64,000 bases of DNA from Certhia americana (Eukaryota > Chordata > Aves > Passeriformes > Certhiidae). The DNA lies in NCBI GenBank assembly GCA_018697195.1, contig CM031878.1:66414537-66478536 (forward strand), written 5' to 3'. A model generated the notes under the pieces. It was not told the DNA's origin. It ran no database searches and saw only the letters and a list, made by a program, of their open reading frames with translations. Position numbers and translations under genes: made by a program. Positions within the stretch are counted from its first letter, which is position 1. Every line of letters begins with the position of its first letter. Positions 46,671 through 59,900 of this stretch are shown here, piece after piece.

Positions 46671-49600
46671 ACTGGCCATTGTCAGTTTATTCAATAATTG
46701 AAGGAAGTTTTCTTTTTCCTGCCATCAATTAAAGTAACTAGAATTTTGGTTTATAAATATATGATTACATGAAAATATTCATATTCCATGTATGTGAAGT
46801 GTCTAAGTAACTGAAACATAACAGGAGTATTGAACTTCTGTTAAAGGAGAACCTTGCAGTCAATACACCTGTCATCAAACTGTGGGAGGCAAATTAAAAA
46901 ACATTCAATGCCAAAAAAGTATAATCCTTTTCCAGCTTATGGAGTACATCAATACATCAGAAGAAAACAAGAGAGCTGGAAACTCTAACTCAGTTCATTC
47001 CTATTTGTTAATCTAGTATATTTAGAGTATTTTAAAAATAGGTTGTCAACTTTTCATGCTGTTTTGATGTTTTTCCAGCATTTCCTCTATGAAGTTGATG
47101 ACAGACCCATCAAATTGTTCATATTCTTGCATCTGTTAATATGCATAAACAGTTTTGTACTTCATGAATATCTAGGACACAACTGTATTGCATTTCAACG
47201 CTCGTTTTATATTAACATTCAGTTTCACACTACAATTTTGCACGAGAGTGATAAGCATTTATTGACAGTAGTTGAATTTGTCCTTTTTCTGACAAGCTTC
47301 TGGTGATATCATTATCCTATATAGTTAAGTTCAATACACACAAGCAGCCCCTCATTAACAAGGGGATCAGATTTAGCCATGAAAATACTGGTAGAAGAGA
47401 AGCACAAAGAAATACAGGTTGAAGAAATTTTCTTCTAATGACAGTAGCTTGATATTAAATTTGTAGGATCTTCCCCCCTTCTTTTGTTAGATCCCCTACT
47501 GCTCCTCTCTCTGGGAATATATCAAATAAACTCTGACTCAGCTAAACATATTCACTGATTTTTTGACAAGTAGGGTTTAATAAGTCTACTTCTGATTTTT
47601 TTCCTAGATTACGTCTGTTTTTCAAGTTATTCTCACACCCCTGAAGATGGTTTGTACCTCTGCCTTTCACCTCTATCCAGATGACTAGAACAGTGTTAGC
47701 ACAAGCTCAAGGGACAGAGACCCTTTCTTTTGCTGTAAGTCTATGCCCATCATCAGGATCAAAGTAATGATGTACAGATGCAAGACGGTGTTTCTACTGA
47801 ACGCACTTATGAATTGCCAGTTTCCCTTTTGGAGAAGATAGCATGATGTCTATTTTCTCCTTGGTTTTCTCCTTCTGTTACCTGCCCCTTATTTTCTGAA
47901 CAAGCTCTGCAGTTATTAAAAATTTTCATCTGGGACATATCTTTAGAAATGTTTGCTTTTAGCGTTGAAGTGTTCATCTATAGTTTTCCAATGCACCAAT
48001 AAAACTGCATCCATAACACAACCTGCAATGCAGACCACTCCATATGTGCAGGCCAGTTTAAAGAGATTAATAACCCTGGTGGAATAATGATCCCAGAACT
48101 TTGATGCTGCTTTGTCTACCACCTTTTCACAGAAATTGTATTAAATAAAGTCTTGATTGATATTTTCAGAGAAGCATTGGAGCACTTATAATAAAAAAAA
48201 ATCTGACATATATGACCTTATGATTTCTTGCTCTGCTCTTTGTAGTTTTCTTGATCTTAGCATTTCTATAGTCTTAAGGCCATCATATATTTATGTTTAC
48301 AAAATTTAACTCTACTCCTGGACATAATTAGTTTCTCTTCTCTCTTGAAAATTTTGTTTCATTTTTCTCATTCTGCATGTACCAACATCTGCTGCCTGAA
48401 TTTTGCCTGCATGGTGTTTTTGTGCTTCTCATATACATCTGCAAGAGAATGGACAAACCTAATATCTCTCTGGGAAAATAGTGGCTAAAAGTATTTACCA
48501 GATTAAATACAGCTGCTCATGAGATAAGGCAACTAAGATATTCTAAACTGAAATGCTTTGCAGTATCTTTTCTCTCATCCCAAGTGATGAGGGAACAGAA
48601 CCAGATCACCTTTTTGATAGGTGCCTTATCTGCAGATGCTTCTGGGTCAAGCTTTGTGGAATGTGGACTGTTTGATGTACGGTGCATGTTCTGCAGCAAC
48701 TCAACCTTGAAATGTGTGGTTCAGGTTTATTACTGAGGGTGTAATACGCTCAAGCACTTGTGTTGTCATTCAAAGCATATGTCTAACTTTGAGCAAGAGA
48801 ATGGTTTCTGCAGTGTTTGAAAAATATCACTGCAGACAGAAAATGTGCACTGTTAACTGAGTTAGTATCTAGTTTAACTTCATTGTTAGCATAACTGAGA
48901 GTGAATCTAAGTCCTATGACAATGACCATGGCTAAGGTTACAATTTTATTAAAGGCAGAGAATGAGGACTATCTACTCTTTGGAAGTAACTATCCATTTC
49001 CTTCTGTGACAGCCAACCAATGCGGAAATTTGACATACACCACAGGCTAATGATCTGTGTGTCAGGAGGTGAGCAAAGAAATCACTAAAAGTGGGTGGAG
49101 GGGAATGAGCCTCTACTACTCATGCTTTTCAGAAAACAGGAGAAGAAAGTGAAAATTCAGCCAGGAGAGAGATGTCATGAAAGATAAAGGGATTTTGGAG
49201 TGTTGGTCTGTAATCCACTAGAGAAAAAGGAAACTGATTATTAGATTACAAGGGTGTAATGAGCACAAATACAGGTTAGATGACCTGGTAAATGTGTAAA
49301 TTATGCTTGTGACAGTCAAAATCAAAGTCCAGAACAAGACAGAGGTTTATTTTTCTTAAAGACTTGTCTTTAATTAATACAAACTGAAAAAATTGGGCGA
49401 GTGCAAGGAAAAGCTAATTAGGACCAAGATCTGGAAACCTGTTTTGATCTGGGTATGAACCATATTTGTAAAGCGGCCATGATTTATGAATTTATCTCTT
49501 GGTACCAAAAGTGAAGTCTCTGTGTGTCCTGATTTTTCATTTCTTGATGCTTTTAAATTATTCATGTTGCTGCTACTTTTACTCTCTGTGAAGAGATTTG

Positions 49601-51480
49601 AGCCTAGGTCACATAGCATTCATACCTAGAATAATGGTACAGAGGACTTCTCAGAGAGTTTTACCTGCATTTTTACTGGCTGAATGTGACTCTTAAATGA
49701 TTAAAGAGTTTGTCTGTCAAACCATATTTTTAGAGAAAGAATGCACTTTTACAGTTTCCTTCTTTTTCATTCTCCTCCGACTTCAGGTTTTCAATAGCAA
49801 TTCATTTTTTATTTTCCATCCAAAGACTCACTAGTTTTTTTTAACATGTTCTCTCCCCCCTTTCATCACCCTAAAAATACTAGTCTGGGTATATCCAACT
49901 GACTTTTTGCATAGTATTTTTCTTTGATAACAAAATAAAAACACGAAACAGTGTGTGGTACTTATTTATATTTAGCTCTCACCGTATTTGACTTGTGTGC
50001 ATGGGAAAATCTAGATTTTTTTAAGTTTGGGAGGGGTCATGGGACATGAGGAGAGATATTTCAGAGAGCAACTGTAATGTTTTCCCCTGTCCAAGTATCA
50101 CAGACTGAGAAAATCTCTTCTGGCCGCTTGTTTCTTTTGACATTTCAAATTGGTGTATTTCAAACTTGAATAGAGAGGATTCTTTGGAATTTTGGGGGGG
50201 TTTTTTTAAGCTGAAAACACAGGAAAACACTGTGTTTTTGAGAAAAAAAAACCAAGGAAGAACAAGGAAAAACATGACCAAGACTGGATAAAAATATAGC
50301 CTTTAAAAATGAATAAGGAGTTTACTGCTATTTCACCACCAATCTCTTGTGTGTGCATACAACAAAAGAGAGCAGAAGAAATGTGTGATGAAACTTGATT
50401 GACTGTTCCTCTGCTGCTTTTTTTGCAAAACAAAAACCAACCAAACCCAATTTTTGTTAAAAGAGTCAAGGAATAATTGGGTGTTGCAGATACCCTGAGA
50501 TATTATTCATTTACAAAGGGTTGTCTAGAATTTTGAGCTGAGCAAAATGGATGTAAATACAGAAGTAAGGAGAATAACGACAGGCTCCAGACCTTGCACA
50601 TCATGTGAAACCCCAGTCATTCTTAGTTCTTGCTATGCTCAATAGAGTACCTCTCAATTCAGGGTACAAGCAGTACTGCGACGCTCAGAGAAGCTGCTGG
50701 TCCTCTTTATTATCTCCCTCCCCTATTCAGTGTTGTAGTTGATCAGTTTTATGTGTCTGAGGAAGCATATTCAGAAGTTATCTCAAGTGCAGATGATAGT
50801 TTTATGTGAGAAACAGAAAAGCTAATTTTTGGCAGATATGAGGGAAGCAAGAATAAATTTCCTGAGGTTAGTTCTAAGTGTATTAAATTGCTAGAGACAT
50901 GAAGAAAATGACAAGAACAAAAATTACAAGAGCTGTACCTAAGTGTTGCAAATTTTGTGGCTGCCAGCCAGAAAAGCAGTGTCCATGGCTGTCACAGGAG
51001 CATGAACAAAGAAGACTCTTTGGTTCAAGTGAGAAATTATAGGCCTGGGAACAAAGAACTTAGGAAGGAGCTGAAAAAGAAAACTTAACTCACACAAAAT
51101 GGGGACAAAGGAGATTTGAGTGTTCAAAGTAGGTCCATTCAGAGTCAAATGGCGTACAATGATCAGTGGAAAACTTCAAAGATGTGCTGTGTCCAGGGTT
51201 TGTTATTCAGTGCCCTGATCTCATGCTTTGGAAGAGATTCAGAGGTGATGTTGATGTCAGACACCAGTGAGTGGGTGGAAGGCATTCAGCACTCAGCTTT
51301 GAAGCTTAGAAAGTACAAGTAAAAGAATGGTATGTTCTTCTGTCCATCCCATCTCTTTATTACATTTCATTTCTTGATCCTCTATGCACATGGAAAACTT
51401 GACCTGCTTATACCTACAGCATGAAAATTACCTTTGCCTAGAATGAATAAGACTTATACCAACTGCCTACTCATGGCTTG
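46671..51480. other. Stretch without recognised gene
   Basis: AT-rich DNA without named repeats apart from short homopolymers (for example G7 at about 50193). I see no coding gene and no convincing exon. Confidence 0.6.
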
Positions 51481-52225
51481 GATGGGTGCACTGTGTGACG
51501 GGTAAAAAACTGACTGGATGGCTGGATGACCAGACACAGAGAGCTGTGGTGAATGAAGCTAAATCCAGTTGCCAGCTGGTCCCTGAATTCCTCCTTAGGG
51601 GCCCTTGGTAAACATGAATTTACCAGTGTGTGCCCAGGTGGCCAGGAAGGCCAATGGCATCTTAACCTTTATCACCAATAGTGTGACCAGTGGGACCAGA
51701 AAAAAGATTGTCCCCCTCTACGGGGCACCGAGGCCATATCTCAAATGCTGTGTCCAGTTCTGGGCCCTTCAGTACAAGAAAGACATTGATGGGCTAGTAC
51801 ATGTCCAGAGCTCATGAAAGATTTGGAGTCCAAGTCCTGCAAGTAGTGGTCGAGGCCTCCGCTTCCTCAAAGAGGAAGTTCAGGAGGGAACCTTATTACT
51901 CTCTACCACTGCCTGAAATGAGGTTGTAGCCAGGTGGGGGTTGGCTTTTCCCAGGCAATGAACAAAAAGACAAGAGGATATGGCTTCAAGTTACATCAGG
52001 AGAGGTTCAGGTTTGACATCAAGAAGAATTTCTTCATGGAAAGGGCTGTTAAACCTTGGAATGGGCTGCCCAGGGAGGTGGTGGAGTCACCATCCCCAGA
52101 GGTGTTCAAGAAGTGACTGGATGTGGCACTTATTGCTATAGTTAGTTTTCACAGTGGTGATTGTTGTACTCAATGATTTTGAAGATCTTTTCCAACCTAG
52201 ATATTTCTGTAATTTTATGGTTCTG
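51481..52225 (+). mobile_element. CR1 LINE, ORF2 C-terminus and 3' end, internally deleted
   Basis: A plus-strand CR1. Its first 110 bases correspond to the reverse-transcriptase palm/thumb region (gaatgaagctaaatccagttg). A deletion then jumps to the C-terminal part: [19 protein letters not shown] (51629-51685), [14 protein letters not shown] (51753-51794) and [18 protein letters not shown] (52063-52116). It ends with the untranslated part gatgtggcacttattgctatagtt and the 3' signature gaagatcttttccaacctag (52180-52199) plus degenerate octamers. The frame is broken near 51817, so there is no function. Confidence 0.92.
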
Positions 52226-55127
52226 GGATTTAGTAGTGAAATTTGCAGTGTAGTGTTTAGTGTTTGGTTTTTGTTGTTTGTTTTTTTTTTTCTCCTAAAT
52301 TCATGAAAGCTTAGGAACTTAACAAAGAGAAAAAGCTAATACCAAGAACTACAATTCTCTGACAAATACTTGAAGTTGTATTTTTATAGATTACTAAAAG
52401 TGAAAAAGTGAATTATTTGCCCATTGTGATTTTTTTGTTTGTTTGGTTGATTTTTTAGAGATAATTTAAGACATTGTTGCCTGACTTGGTGTCACTAACT
52501 AGAAAAACAATCTAGTGATATAAATGAGAGTAAAAAGAACAAAACTGCAAAATTGCTAGGCTTGGGCAAGTTCAATGCACAATTACAGTGCTGTGCTAGG
52601 ATTTTTGTTAGCTGTGACGTATCTCTGTTTTCACAGCTTTTCCAAAAGAGAGAAATCACAATCCCATCCATCACAATCATATGTGATGCCAATACCAGCA
52701 GTCAAAATTTCATCTCAAAGAAATTGAAACAAATATAATAAATAAATAAATAAATAATTACCATATATGAAAAATTATTACCATATATGAAAAATTAGTT
52801 TGACTTCTAATCCCAGGTTTCCTAGGGGATTTTTTACAGTTGAATAGGTGTAGTTTTGGTTAATGCCAGATACCAAGCCTCAAGACAGTCAGCAAACTGA
52901 ACAAAATTTTGTAATACTATTTTGTGACCTTGCTTCTAATTATTCTAATTCAATTTCTGTAATATTGTATACAATAACCATTAAAAATTAAGTGTTGAAG
53001 GGTCTGATGTAATTCATTGTCAGAGGCTATTTTTCATGCAGAGAGGCATGTTCCACAAAGAGTAAAAAGTAATTTTGTTATTGTAAAATTGAGGGATTTT
53101 TAAACTTCAAGTGTAAGCATTTAATAGTGTTCGCCTATGCTGACAACTATTTCTTGTTTTAAAATTGAGCAGCAGTCTTACCCAGTTTGCCTACAGGTTT
53201 GGAGTCCACTTCTATGAGATTTGAGCAGTTCCATCTGCTTTGCTTTGGTTTATTTATTCATGAGCACCTGAAGACCTGTCACTTTTAAAGCCCTTGCACT
53301 ATACAGGAAGATGATTTAGTGTGTCAAGCATGTCATCATTAGAAATATTTGTCATTTGAGTGCCATATATATATATGTCTTATGTTGAAAAAGTGTAAAG
53401 TCTGAAAGGCAAACATACAAGAAAGTAGTGATATTCTGGATGAGTGAATGGTTGTTAAAGAAAACCCTCAGTGAAAATGAGATAGGAGAGAAGAGCAATT
53501 CAACAGTGCAAAGGTGTTGTGCTATTTTTTTTTTTAAAGATTTTTGTACTAATTTTAAGCTTAAAACTTTGAGCCAATAGTCTGTATCCGGGTTGATATT
53601 GATTTCAAGGCCATTGCATAGGACAAAGCATTGGGACATAGCTCAGAAATGCACTTTCTTTTCTTATGCAGTCCTCACGTTAATACCTCCTATTATATCA
53701 ATTTTAAGAATCACTTCTTAACTGACATTTTTCTTGTACGGGAGAGATTACACATATATAGAGTCCCCTTATAATTTCAAATTCCACACCCTCAATTTAT
53801 TTTGTCAGAAGACTTAAGTAAGAAGCAGTCCTTTTTCTCCTTTTTGGTTGTTCAAATTAATCGTGGAGAGATAGTAAACATTTTCACAAGTGTTCCTTTG
53901 GATATACTTATTATTAAAAATTAAAAAAAAAAAATTATTTGATTCTGAGTTATTTTCTCATTTGTGAGTAAGGAGAAATGCATTCTTGGACCGATGAAAG
54001 TGAATTCTAAACTTTTCTAAATACAGAAATATTATCCAGTAAATTTTCTCAACAGTAGAGGGAATGTTTCTGCCATTCAGGCAATAAAGGCATAAGCATT
54101 AAGTAGTGAGGGTCAGATTTCTGTGCTGGTGATATGGATATCTTGAACTGCAAGGACTTTTCTGTGTTTTCTATATGTAAAATGTTGTAATCACACAAGT
54201 CATGGTATGGTCTTTATATACATATATAAATTAGTTTTTTCTTTCACTCTGATGCTACAGAAAATCATAAACTAAAGTTAATTTCAAACCATATAATTCT
54301 TGCATAATTCTGCCACTCAAATAAATGTAAAAGTATGTCATGTAGATAAAATGCAGTAGATAGATAGAATTAATTTTTTCAGGTCTCTAAGGGTTGTACT
54401 TAAGATGATGGAACTGGCCTCTGTGGACTGGAGAGGTAATAAAACTTGAATAAAACTTCATAGAAGAAAACTGAACTATTCTCTTCCAGATATTTTAAGC
54501 TCTAACACTGGTATGGAGCAGATAGAAAATATTCCCCAGTGGAGGTCATGAAAATGTTTCATTCTCTTTTGTTGCTCTGTGCCAAACTAGAATTTAATAA
54601 GTGTATCACTTGTTATTTGCCATTGTATAATATAAAAAAAAAAAAAAAGACTAGATAAAATACTTTCCTCTCAGGAAAATGTACTCATTTTTCTGTATGT
54701 CAGATGAAAACAAAATGCTTTTAGATCCCAGTGGGACTAAAAGGGTGACATCTCATAAAATTTCAACTTATATGACTGTGAGGATCTTCTGCTCTGTCTC
54801 ATGGCCTGAGTTGCCATCTTCACAACCAGCCACTGCCTTAAGCTAAAAACAATGGGTGACAAAATTTTAGGAGGAAAAAAAAAAGCCAGTTAGGCTTGAA
54901 ATGAAATGCAGAAGGAAAAGATCTAAAAATACTTCTAAAATGATCAACCCCCCTGCCCAAGCTATAAGTGTTTTCCTGTGCAGCAAAGTGGTGTGACAGC
55001 AAATACCTTATTTTACCTCCAAACCAGCAATATTCCTCTCTTTTTTCCTATCTACAAACGTATTGTCAAGGAAGTAATAAAAAGGATTTGCCAATTGCAA
55101 CACAAACGATAAAAATAATTTTTCTAA
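52226..55127. other. Stretch without recognised gene
   Basis: AT-rich, with (AATA)n at 52737-52757, an exact 20 bp tandem duplication at 52757-52796, (AT)n near 53365-53377 and A15 at 54634-54648. No gene seen. Confidence 0.6.
52757..52796 (+). repeat. Exact 20 bp tandem duplication
   Basis: ATTACCATATATGAAAAATT occurs twice head to tail (52757-52776, 52777-52796), directly after an (AATA)n tract. Identity of the copies implies a recent or well-preserved slip. Confidence 0.95.
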
Positions 55128-55133
55128 GGCATT
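55128..55133. repeat. Target-site duplication, left copy (GGCATT)
   Basis: Identical to 55590-55595 on the far side of the solo LTR. Confidence 0.75.
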
Positions 55134-55589
55134 TGAAGCATCCGATTCTAGCCCGGATGAGATAACTAGTGCTTTGTCTCAGGTCACCCACCCTATGGTG
55201 TCTTTGTGAGAGAGACACTCTGATCTGGTCATCCAGAAACACAACTTTTTAATAACGGGAAAATAACAAACCATAAGCCATGCACCGTACAAGGGAACGG
55301 ACCGAGAAAGAGTGGGAAGGTTCAGGGTCACAGCATTCTTAACACAAACATGGGGGAGGGGTTTAGGGTGGAGAAAGAAGGGATAGTCCAATGTGGGAAG
55401 GTGATTAGGAATATGGAAAATATTGCAGCAAAAGTTAACCAATAACAACAAGAACTGAGAACTTTCTGGAAATGATTTCCATAAACCAAATGAGGTAATT
55501 GGGGGTGGGTACCAGCTCACCCTGATTGAGAGCTGACCCATGGTTTGGAGTTAAGATTTCCACCTCTATCTGCAGGGCAGACCACTACA
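55134..55589 (-). mobile_element. Solo LTR with 6 bp target-site duplication
   Basis: This 456 bp element begins TGAAGCATCC and ends GACCACTACA (TG...CA), flanked by GGCATT on both sides (55128-55133 and 55590-55595). Read on the minus strand it has a CCAAT-like ttattggtt motif (about 55438-55446). An ATTAAA polyadenylation-type signal (55248-55253) lies about 115 bases before its end, the layout of an LTR. A 6 bp duplication is usual for class II (ERVK-like) elements. No internal retroviral sequence remains, so it arose by recombination between two LTRs. Confidence 0.75.
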
Positions 55590-55595
55590 GGCATT
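55590..55595. repeat. Target-site duplication, right copy (GGCATT)
   Basis: Identical to 55128-55133; the pair defines the LTR borders. Confidence 0.75.
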
Positions 55596-57369
55596 TAATG
55601 TCAGCTATGGTTTAGTTTTTTCTTGATTTTAATTACAAAGTTTGTTTCATTTTTTACCTTGTAGTAGAATTCAGTAATTCCCTGGGGTGCTTTCTGCAAC
55701 ATAGCAATATCCAATAATAGTTAACAACTGATAGATTACAGGTTCTAGCATTCTTTTCTTTGTTCCTGAGATTATCCATGACAGAGTGTAGTTTCAATTT
55801 CTCTGTTATCTTCAATTTTGCAAACATTTGTTTTCCATTACTATTGTGTGCAGCAAGAGGAGGAGGGACAGGGAGGAAACCCAAACTCTAACAGATTCTT
55901 ATTTGTATTAGGTTAAACATAAGTAAAAATGAATTTAATTTGAAGGATGTAATAATAGACTCTTGCAAAAAAATGAATAGAACTAATTTTCAGGCATACT
56001 CTTGCATTATCTAAATTGTATACGTTTACAGTGCTCCATGCTTACATAATTTCATCCCTGTTGGCTAATGCAACGAATGTGTTGATAAATACACTTAAAA
56101 GATACACAGCCCTTCTTGAATGGGATGTGGTCCTTCTGAAAGGGTACTCTGTTTTATGTGGCCATACTGTTCACCTTTTTTTTTGTTTTGTTTTAAAAGT
56201 GATTGCCAGACATCCAATTTCTTTTTCCTCTATTTGCCACTGAGCTGCATGCCCCTATTTCAGAACAGGGTGAGTACCAAGCATTGGCTTTGGGCTGCCA
56301 TGAAGTGTGTGTGAATAGTTGTGTTGTATGTCATAGCTCTTATTAACTCTAGTGCCACTGCTAATGTTTTAACGTATGCGTATATGTGCCTTGAGGGAGT
56401 AGTTTGTGTGTTTTACTAGAGTGATACACCAAAATACTCCCTTCCTTTTGCCTCGATTATAAATTAATACATGCCATCAGGGGACCTCTTATGATGTAAA
56501 ATTGTCATCTTGTGAACAGTACGAATGAGATCCCATGAAAGTGCAGCTGAGCAGCTACCCATCCTATGAGCAAAACAAAACTCTCTCCATGCTCACCCTT
56601 GGTGGCTTGCATTAATTTCTTATGAATAATTCACATTCCTTCATCACAGTTATTATTCCTTTCTTCTTCTTTTGTTTCCCAGATCTGAAATGAACACCAG
56701 CCTCTGCTGAGGTGGATATGCTCTCAGGCAAAACCTCGTCCAGTGGCTCATGGCAGGGCTTGGCACTGGGCAATGCCTGGGTGGGATGTCACACTGGCAC
56801 AGGGAAGAACCCTGAGGGGTTCTTAAACCTTCCAGTGGCCGAATTAGTGTTTTAATTGAGAAGCTAATGGGTTAATCAGGATCCCTGAGCTTGTGCTGCT
56901 TAATGGATCTGTTGCCTGGCAACGACACCTGCCAAAATGAGGACGTTTTGTGTTTCTGCCGCTGTGTGAGTCAGTCATATTGTGAGAGTTCAGGAAAGGG
57001 AGCTGCTCATATGCTGTCTCTGGGTCTTTCTCCACCCAGCTGGAAGTTCTGCAGGGCAAACTTCAAAGGATTTCTGACTTCTTAATTGTAAGGCTTACAA
57101 AGTTCAGATGCATATTTGAACTTTTTGAAGTCTCACTTTTGCCTTGTAACTGAAACGGGTCACTCCCCATTCTGCCTTTGTTTTCCTGACCTGCATTCAT
57201 GTTCCTTCCTAAATCCAAACTACTTACATCTAATTATTTTCTTTTTTTTTAAACATTTTTTTCTCAGCAGACTTCCCCTCATCTAATTTCTTCTAAACAG
57301 CTGACCAAGCCCCCTCTAACTTGTTCACCCTTCACCAGGAAACATTTGTGTCTCTACCCATCAGTCTGT

Positions 57370-57482
57370 GTTACTCAGTTGGTATCTCTGCTCAAGGTTT
57401 GCCTTACTCTGCAAACCTTGTTACTCAGTGTTACTCTGCTGGTACCTGTTTTACTCTGCTGGCATCTCTGTTCAAGGTTTGC
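57370..57482 (+). repeat. Degenerate tandem repeat containing a 10 bp hairpin
   Basis: A unit of about 33 bases (gttactcagttggtatctc...caaggtttgc) recurs about 80 bases on (57450-57482), with partial copies of ttactctgctgg between. CAAGGTTTGC (57393-57402) and GCAAACCTTG (57411-57420) form a perfect 10 bp stem with an 8-base loop. Confidence 0.85.
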
Positions 57483-58954
57483 ATTCCCTTACACATCTCA
57501 GGAAACATTTACCTTTCTAGAGAAACAGCTGAGCACAAAGTTGAGGCTACCTGTTAGCTTTGGTGGGCTTTTTTGAGAACTGGAGGAGAAAGTCTGCTGT
57601 GCTTGTTTTCAAAACTTAGCTGTTTCTCCAAAGGCTTTGTAAATCTGTGGGGTTTTGAAAGTGTCTGAGTTCACACTCGAAGACAAGGCTGGCTTTCCTT
57701 AGGCTGGTGGAACTCTCATTAGGAAATCAACAAAACTCTGTTTCACTGGTTTGAGGCAACTAGGAGTTGCATAAATATGTTCTTTGGCATGTTAATATGT
57801 GTTCTCACAAATATAGCATGTAGAATAATTTCTGCTTCTGCAAGCTATGCATTTCAGTTAAAAAGCCCATCCTGTGGCACAATATGTTACTTTGCCAGTC
57901 CACTTTAAAAAGACCAGTGTTGCATTGATCCTATTTCTTTCATGCTTCCTGTATTCTTTGATATGTGAGCAAGGTTTTGAAAAGATCTAACATTTCTAAA
58001 TGTACTATTGTGTGTGTATACTCCCAGAAATATTTTTAAATCCCCCTCCCATGATTCTTTCATATGTTCTGTACCTGGGTCATTTAGCTTTTGCTCTTGT
58101 GTTAACAGGTTGTTTTGAATAAGAGTTCTCTAGCCTGACAGCACTGGGTTTTATCTTCATTCCATTTACTAGGAAAGAGAATGGCAGGGCACAGTGACAT
58201 TTATTTACTGGCTGTTTATGTACTATGTCATCTGGAACTACTGTAATGTGGCTTACTTACTTTTAACCACAAAACTACTGTGACACACAATGATCATCAG
58301 TAAGTTTTATGGGAGAAAACTTTTCTAGACAAGACAGTGGACACATAAGGTAGGTGAGCCAAATGTCAGGACTTGAATTTTGCAGGTGTTGAAATAATTT
58401 CTCTATTGTTACATCTCACTGAAATACAATATCCAGTACCTGGTGGGACAGCCAAATTGTGCTATTGTACCACATTTCATTTCTAAAGCAGTGTAGGGCT
58501 ATACTGTAAATCCTTGCCTGTTGTTCTGGTAAAATGAGACCCTCAAATCTATTCTCTGCTTTTTTGCATCTTGAGGCAATTTGATGTAGAGCGATTAAAT
58601 TGCCCTTTTGCGTGGGAACAGACTTCTTTGAAAAGCACTGTGCCTCTCATCCTGAGAGCATGGTACTAGTCTGGTTTTGATCTTTCAGGAAGACTGTGCT
58701 GTGATGAGCAAGGCACTAATCAGATTAGTTAATGTGATTTGTAGAAGGGGGAAAAAGATAAGGATCAGGGACTCCATAAGGAAGCAGTTTACAGCAGAAG
58801 ATATCAGAACACAGATCACACAAAGAAATATTTATGTGTCATTTTATTTGGAACATAGCAATATTGGAGTACAAAAACAAATTCCCTGTATAATGTTGAA
58901 AAGGCTGCCTTCCTTTGAAAGTACAGCCTGCTCATCTTTTAAGTGATCAAGACA

Positions 58955-59110
58955 TGAGTGTTTATGTTCACTGTCAGGCTAAAACCATTACTTTGTATCA
59001 GAAAGCATTTGCATGCAGTTTTTTATTCGTTAATTAAATTGCTGATGCAATTTGTAAATGCACTTTAAAGATAGTGCTAGAGAGTGTAATGAGTTCCTAA
59101 CCAGACAATT
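58955..59110. promoter_or_regulatory. Candidate regulatory element: POU octamer plus homeodomain-type sites
   Basis: The exact octamer ATTTGCAT lies at 59007-59014, GTTAATTAAATT at about 59029-59040, and further gcaattt/ttgctg motifs nearby, in non-repetitive non-coding DNA. POU factors bind the octamer and homeodomain proteins bind TAATTA. Function is inferred from motifs only. Confidence 0.2.
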
Positions 59111-59616
59111 AGGCTGAAGAAAGCTGAAGTTCATTCTTTTAATTTAATAGGCATCACCCTACTACAGCAGCATTTTCTTATAACTTCTCACCAAACTGCT
59201 CTGTCTCTGTGCAACCTAACTTTAACTCTACATGAACTACATGAGGTGCTGGGAGAGCTCTCCATGGGGCAAGATTTGACAGGGATTTCTTAAATCTTCT
59301 TAAAGATTCAGAAATCTGGAGCGGTGGGACTCTAGTGCTTGTATGAAAAGAATAGTGATGAAAATATATATTACCTTTTCTGAGACACTGGCCTTGAATG
59401 CTTAAAAATTTTCTTCAGCTATTTATGATCCAGACAAGTCTTTGTGTATGTGTGTATACATATACAAATAAGAAAGTATGTATATCTACATGCACACCTC
59501 TTATTTGTCACTTAACATATTCTAGCAGCATGCCAGAAAATCCAAAGGCTCAGGTCTATACTCAGGTCATAAAGAGTGATAGTGTTTAGAGAATGTATCA
59601 GAGTGTAACACAGGCA

Positions 59617-59900
59617 ATACAGAATTACAGAGCAGTTTTGTTTGGAGGGGAACATCTGGTCAAACCCTCAAGCTTGTGTGGGTCACCTAGATCTGCTCTC
59701 CTAAGACTTTGTCTAGACAGCTTTTGAATTTCTCCAAGGATGGATACTTCATTTCCTCTCTGGGCAACTTCTGCCAGTGCATGTTGACCCTCACTGTGAC
59801 CAGGTGTTTCTTGATGCTCATAGGGAAGCATCACTTCCCTAGACCTGCTAGCAATACTTTGTGTAATGTAGTGCAAGACAAAATTTTCTGTTTTTAAGGT
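59617..59900 (-). mobile_element. CR1 LINE, 3' end with internal deletion
   Basis: A minus-strand CR1 3' end. It opens with the inverted signature acagaattacagagcag. The block cagcttttgaatttctccaaggatgg and gggcaacttctgccagtgcatgttgaccctcac come next. It then jumps to the more upstream coding block cacttccctagacctgctagcaatac, so an internal piece is deleted. Confidence 0.88.

Larger units (their letters stand above)
55596..59616. other. Stretch without recognised gene
   Basis: Holds the degenerate tandem repeat with hairpin at 57370-57482, a somewhat GC-richer part at 56690-57070, and the motif-dense part at 58955-59110. An 86-codon open run after a fair acceptor at 58689 has no recognised family. 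Confidence 0.55.

Noticed and set aside
51605..52116. Two open frames of 70 and 60 codons as a host gene
   Set aside because: Both translate to CR1 ORF2 C-terminal text followed by the CR1 3' end.
57220..57260. Consensus donor GTAAGTAG on the minus strand
   Set aside because: The adjacent upstream sequence is a purine run with no room for an exon.
58689..58946. 86-codon open run after a tctttcag acceptor, possible terminal exon
   Set aside because: No family recognised, no polyadenylation signal close behind, and no upstream exon in matching phase.
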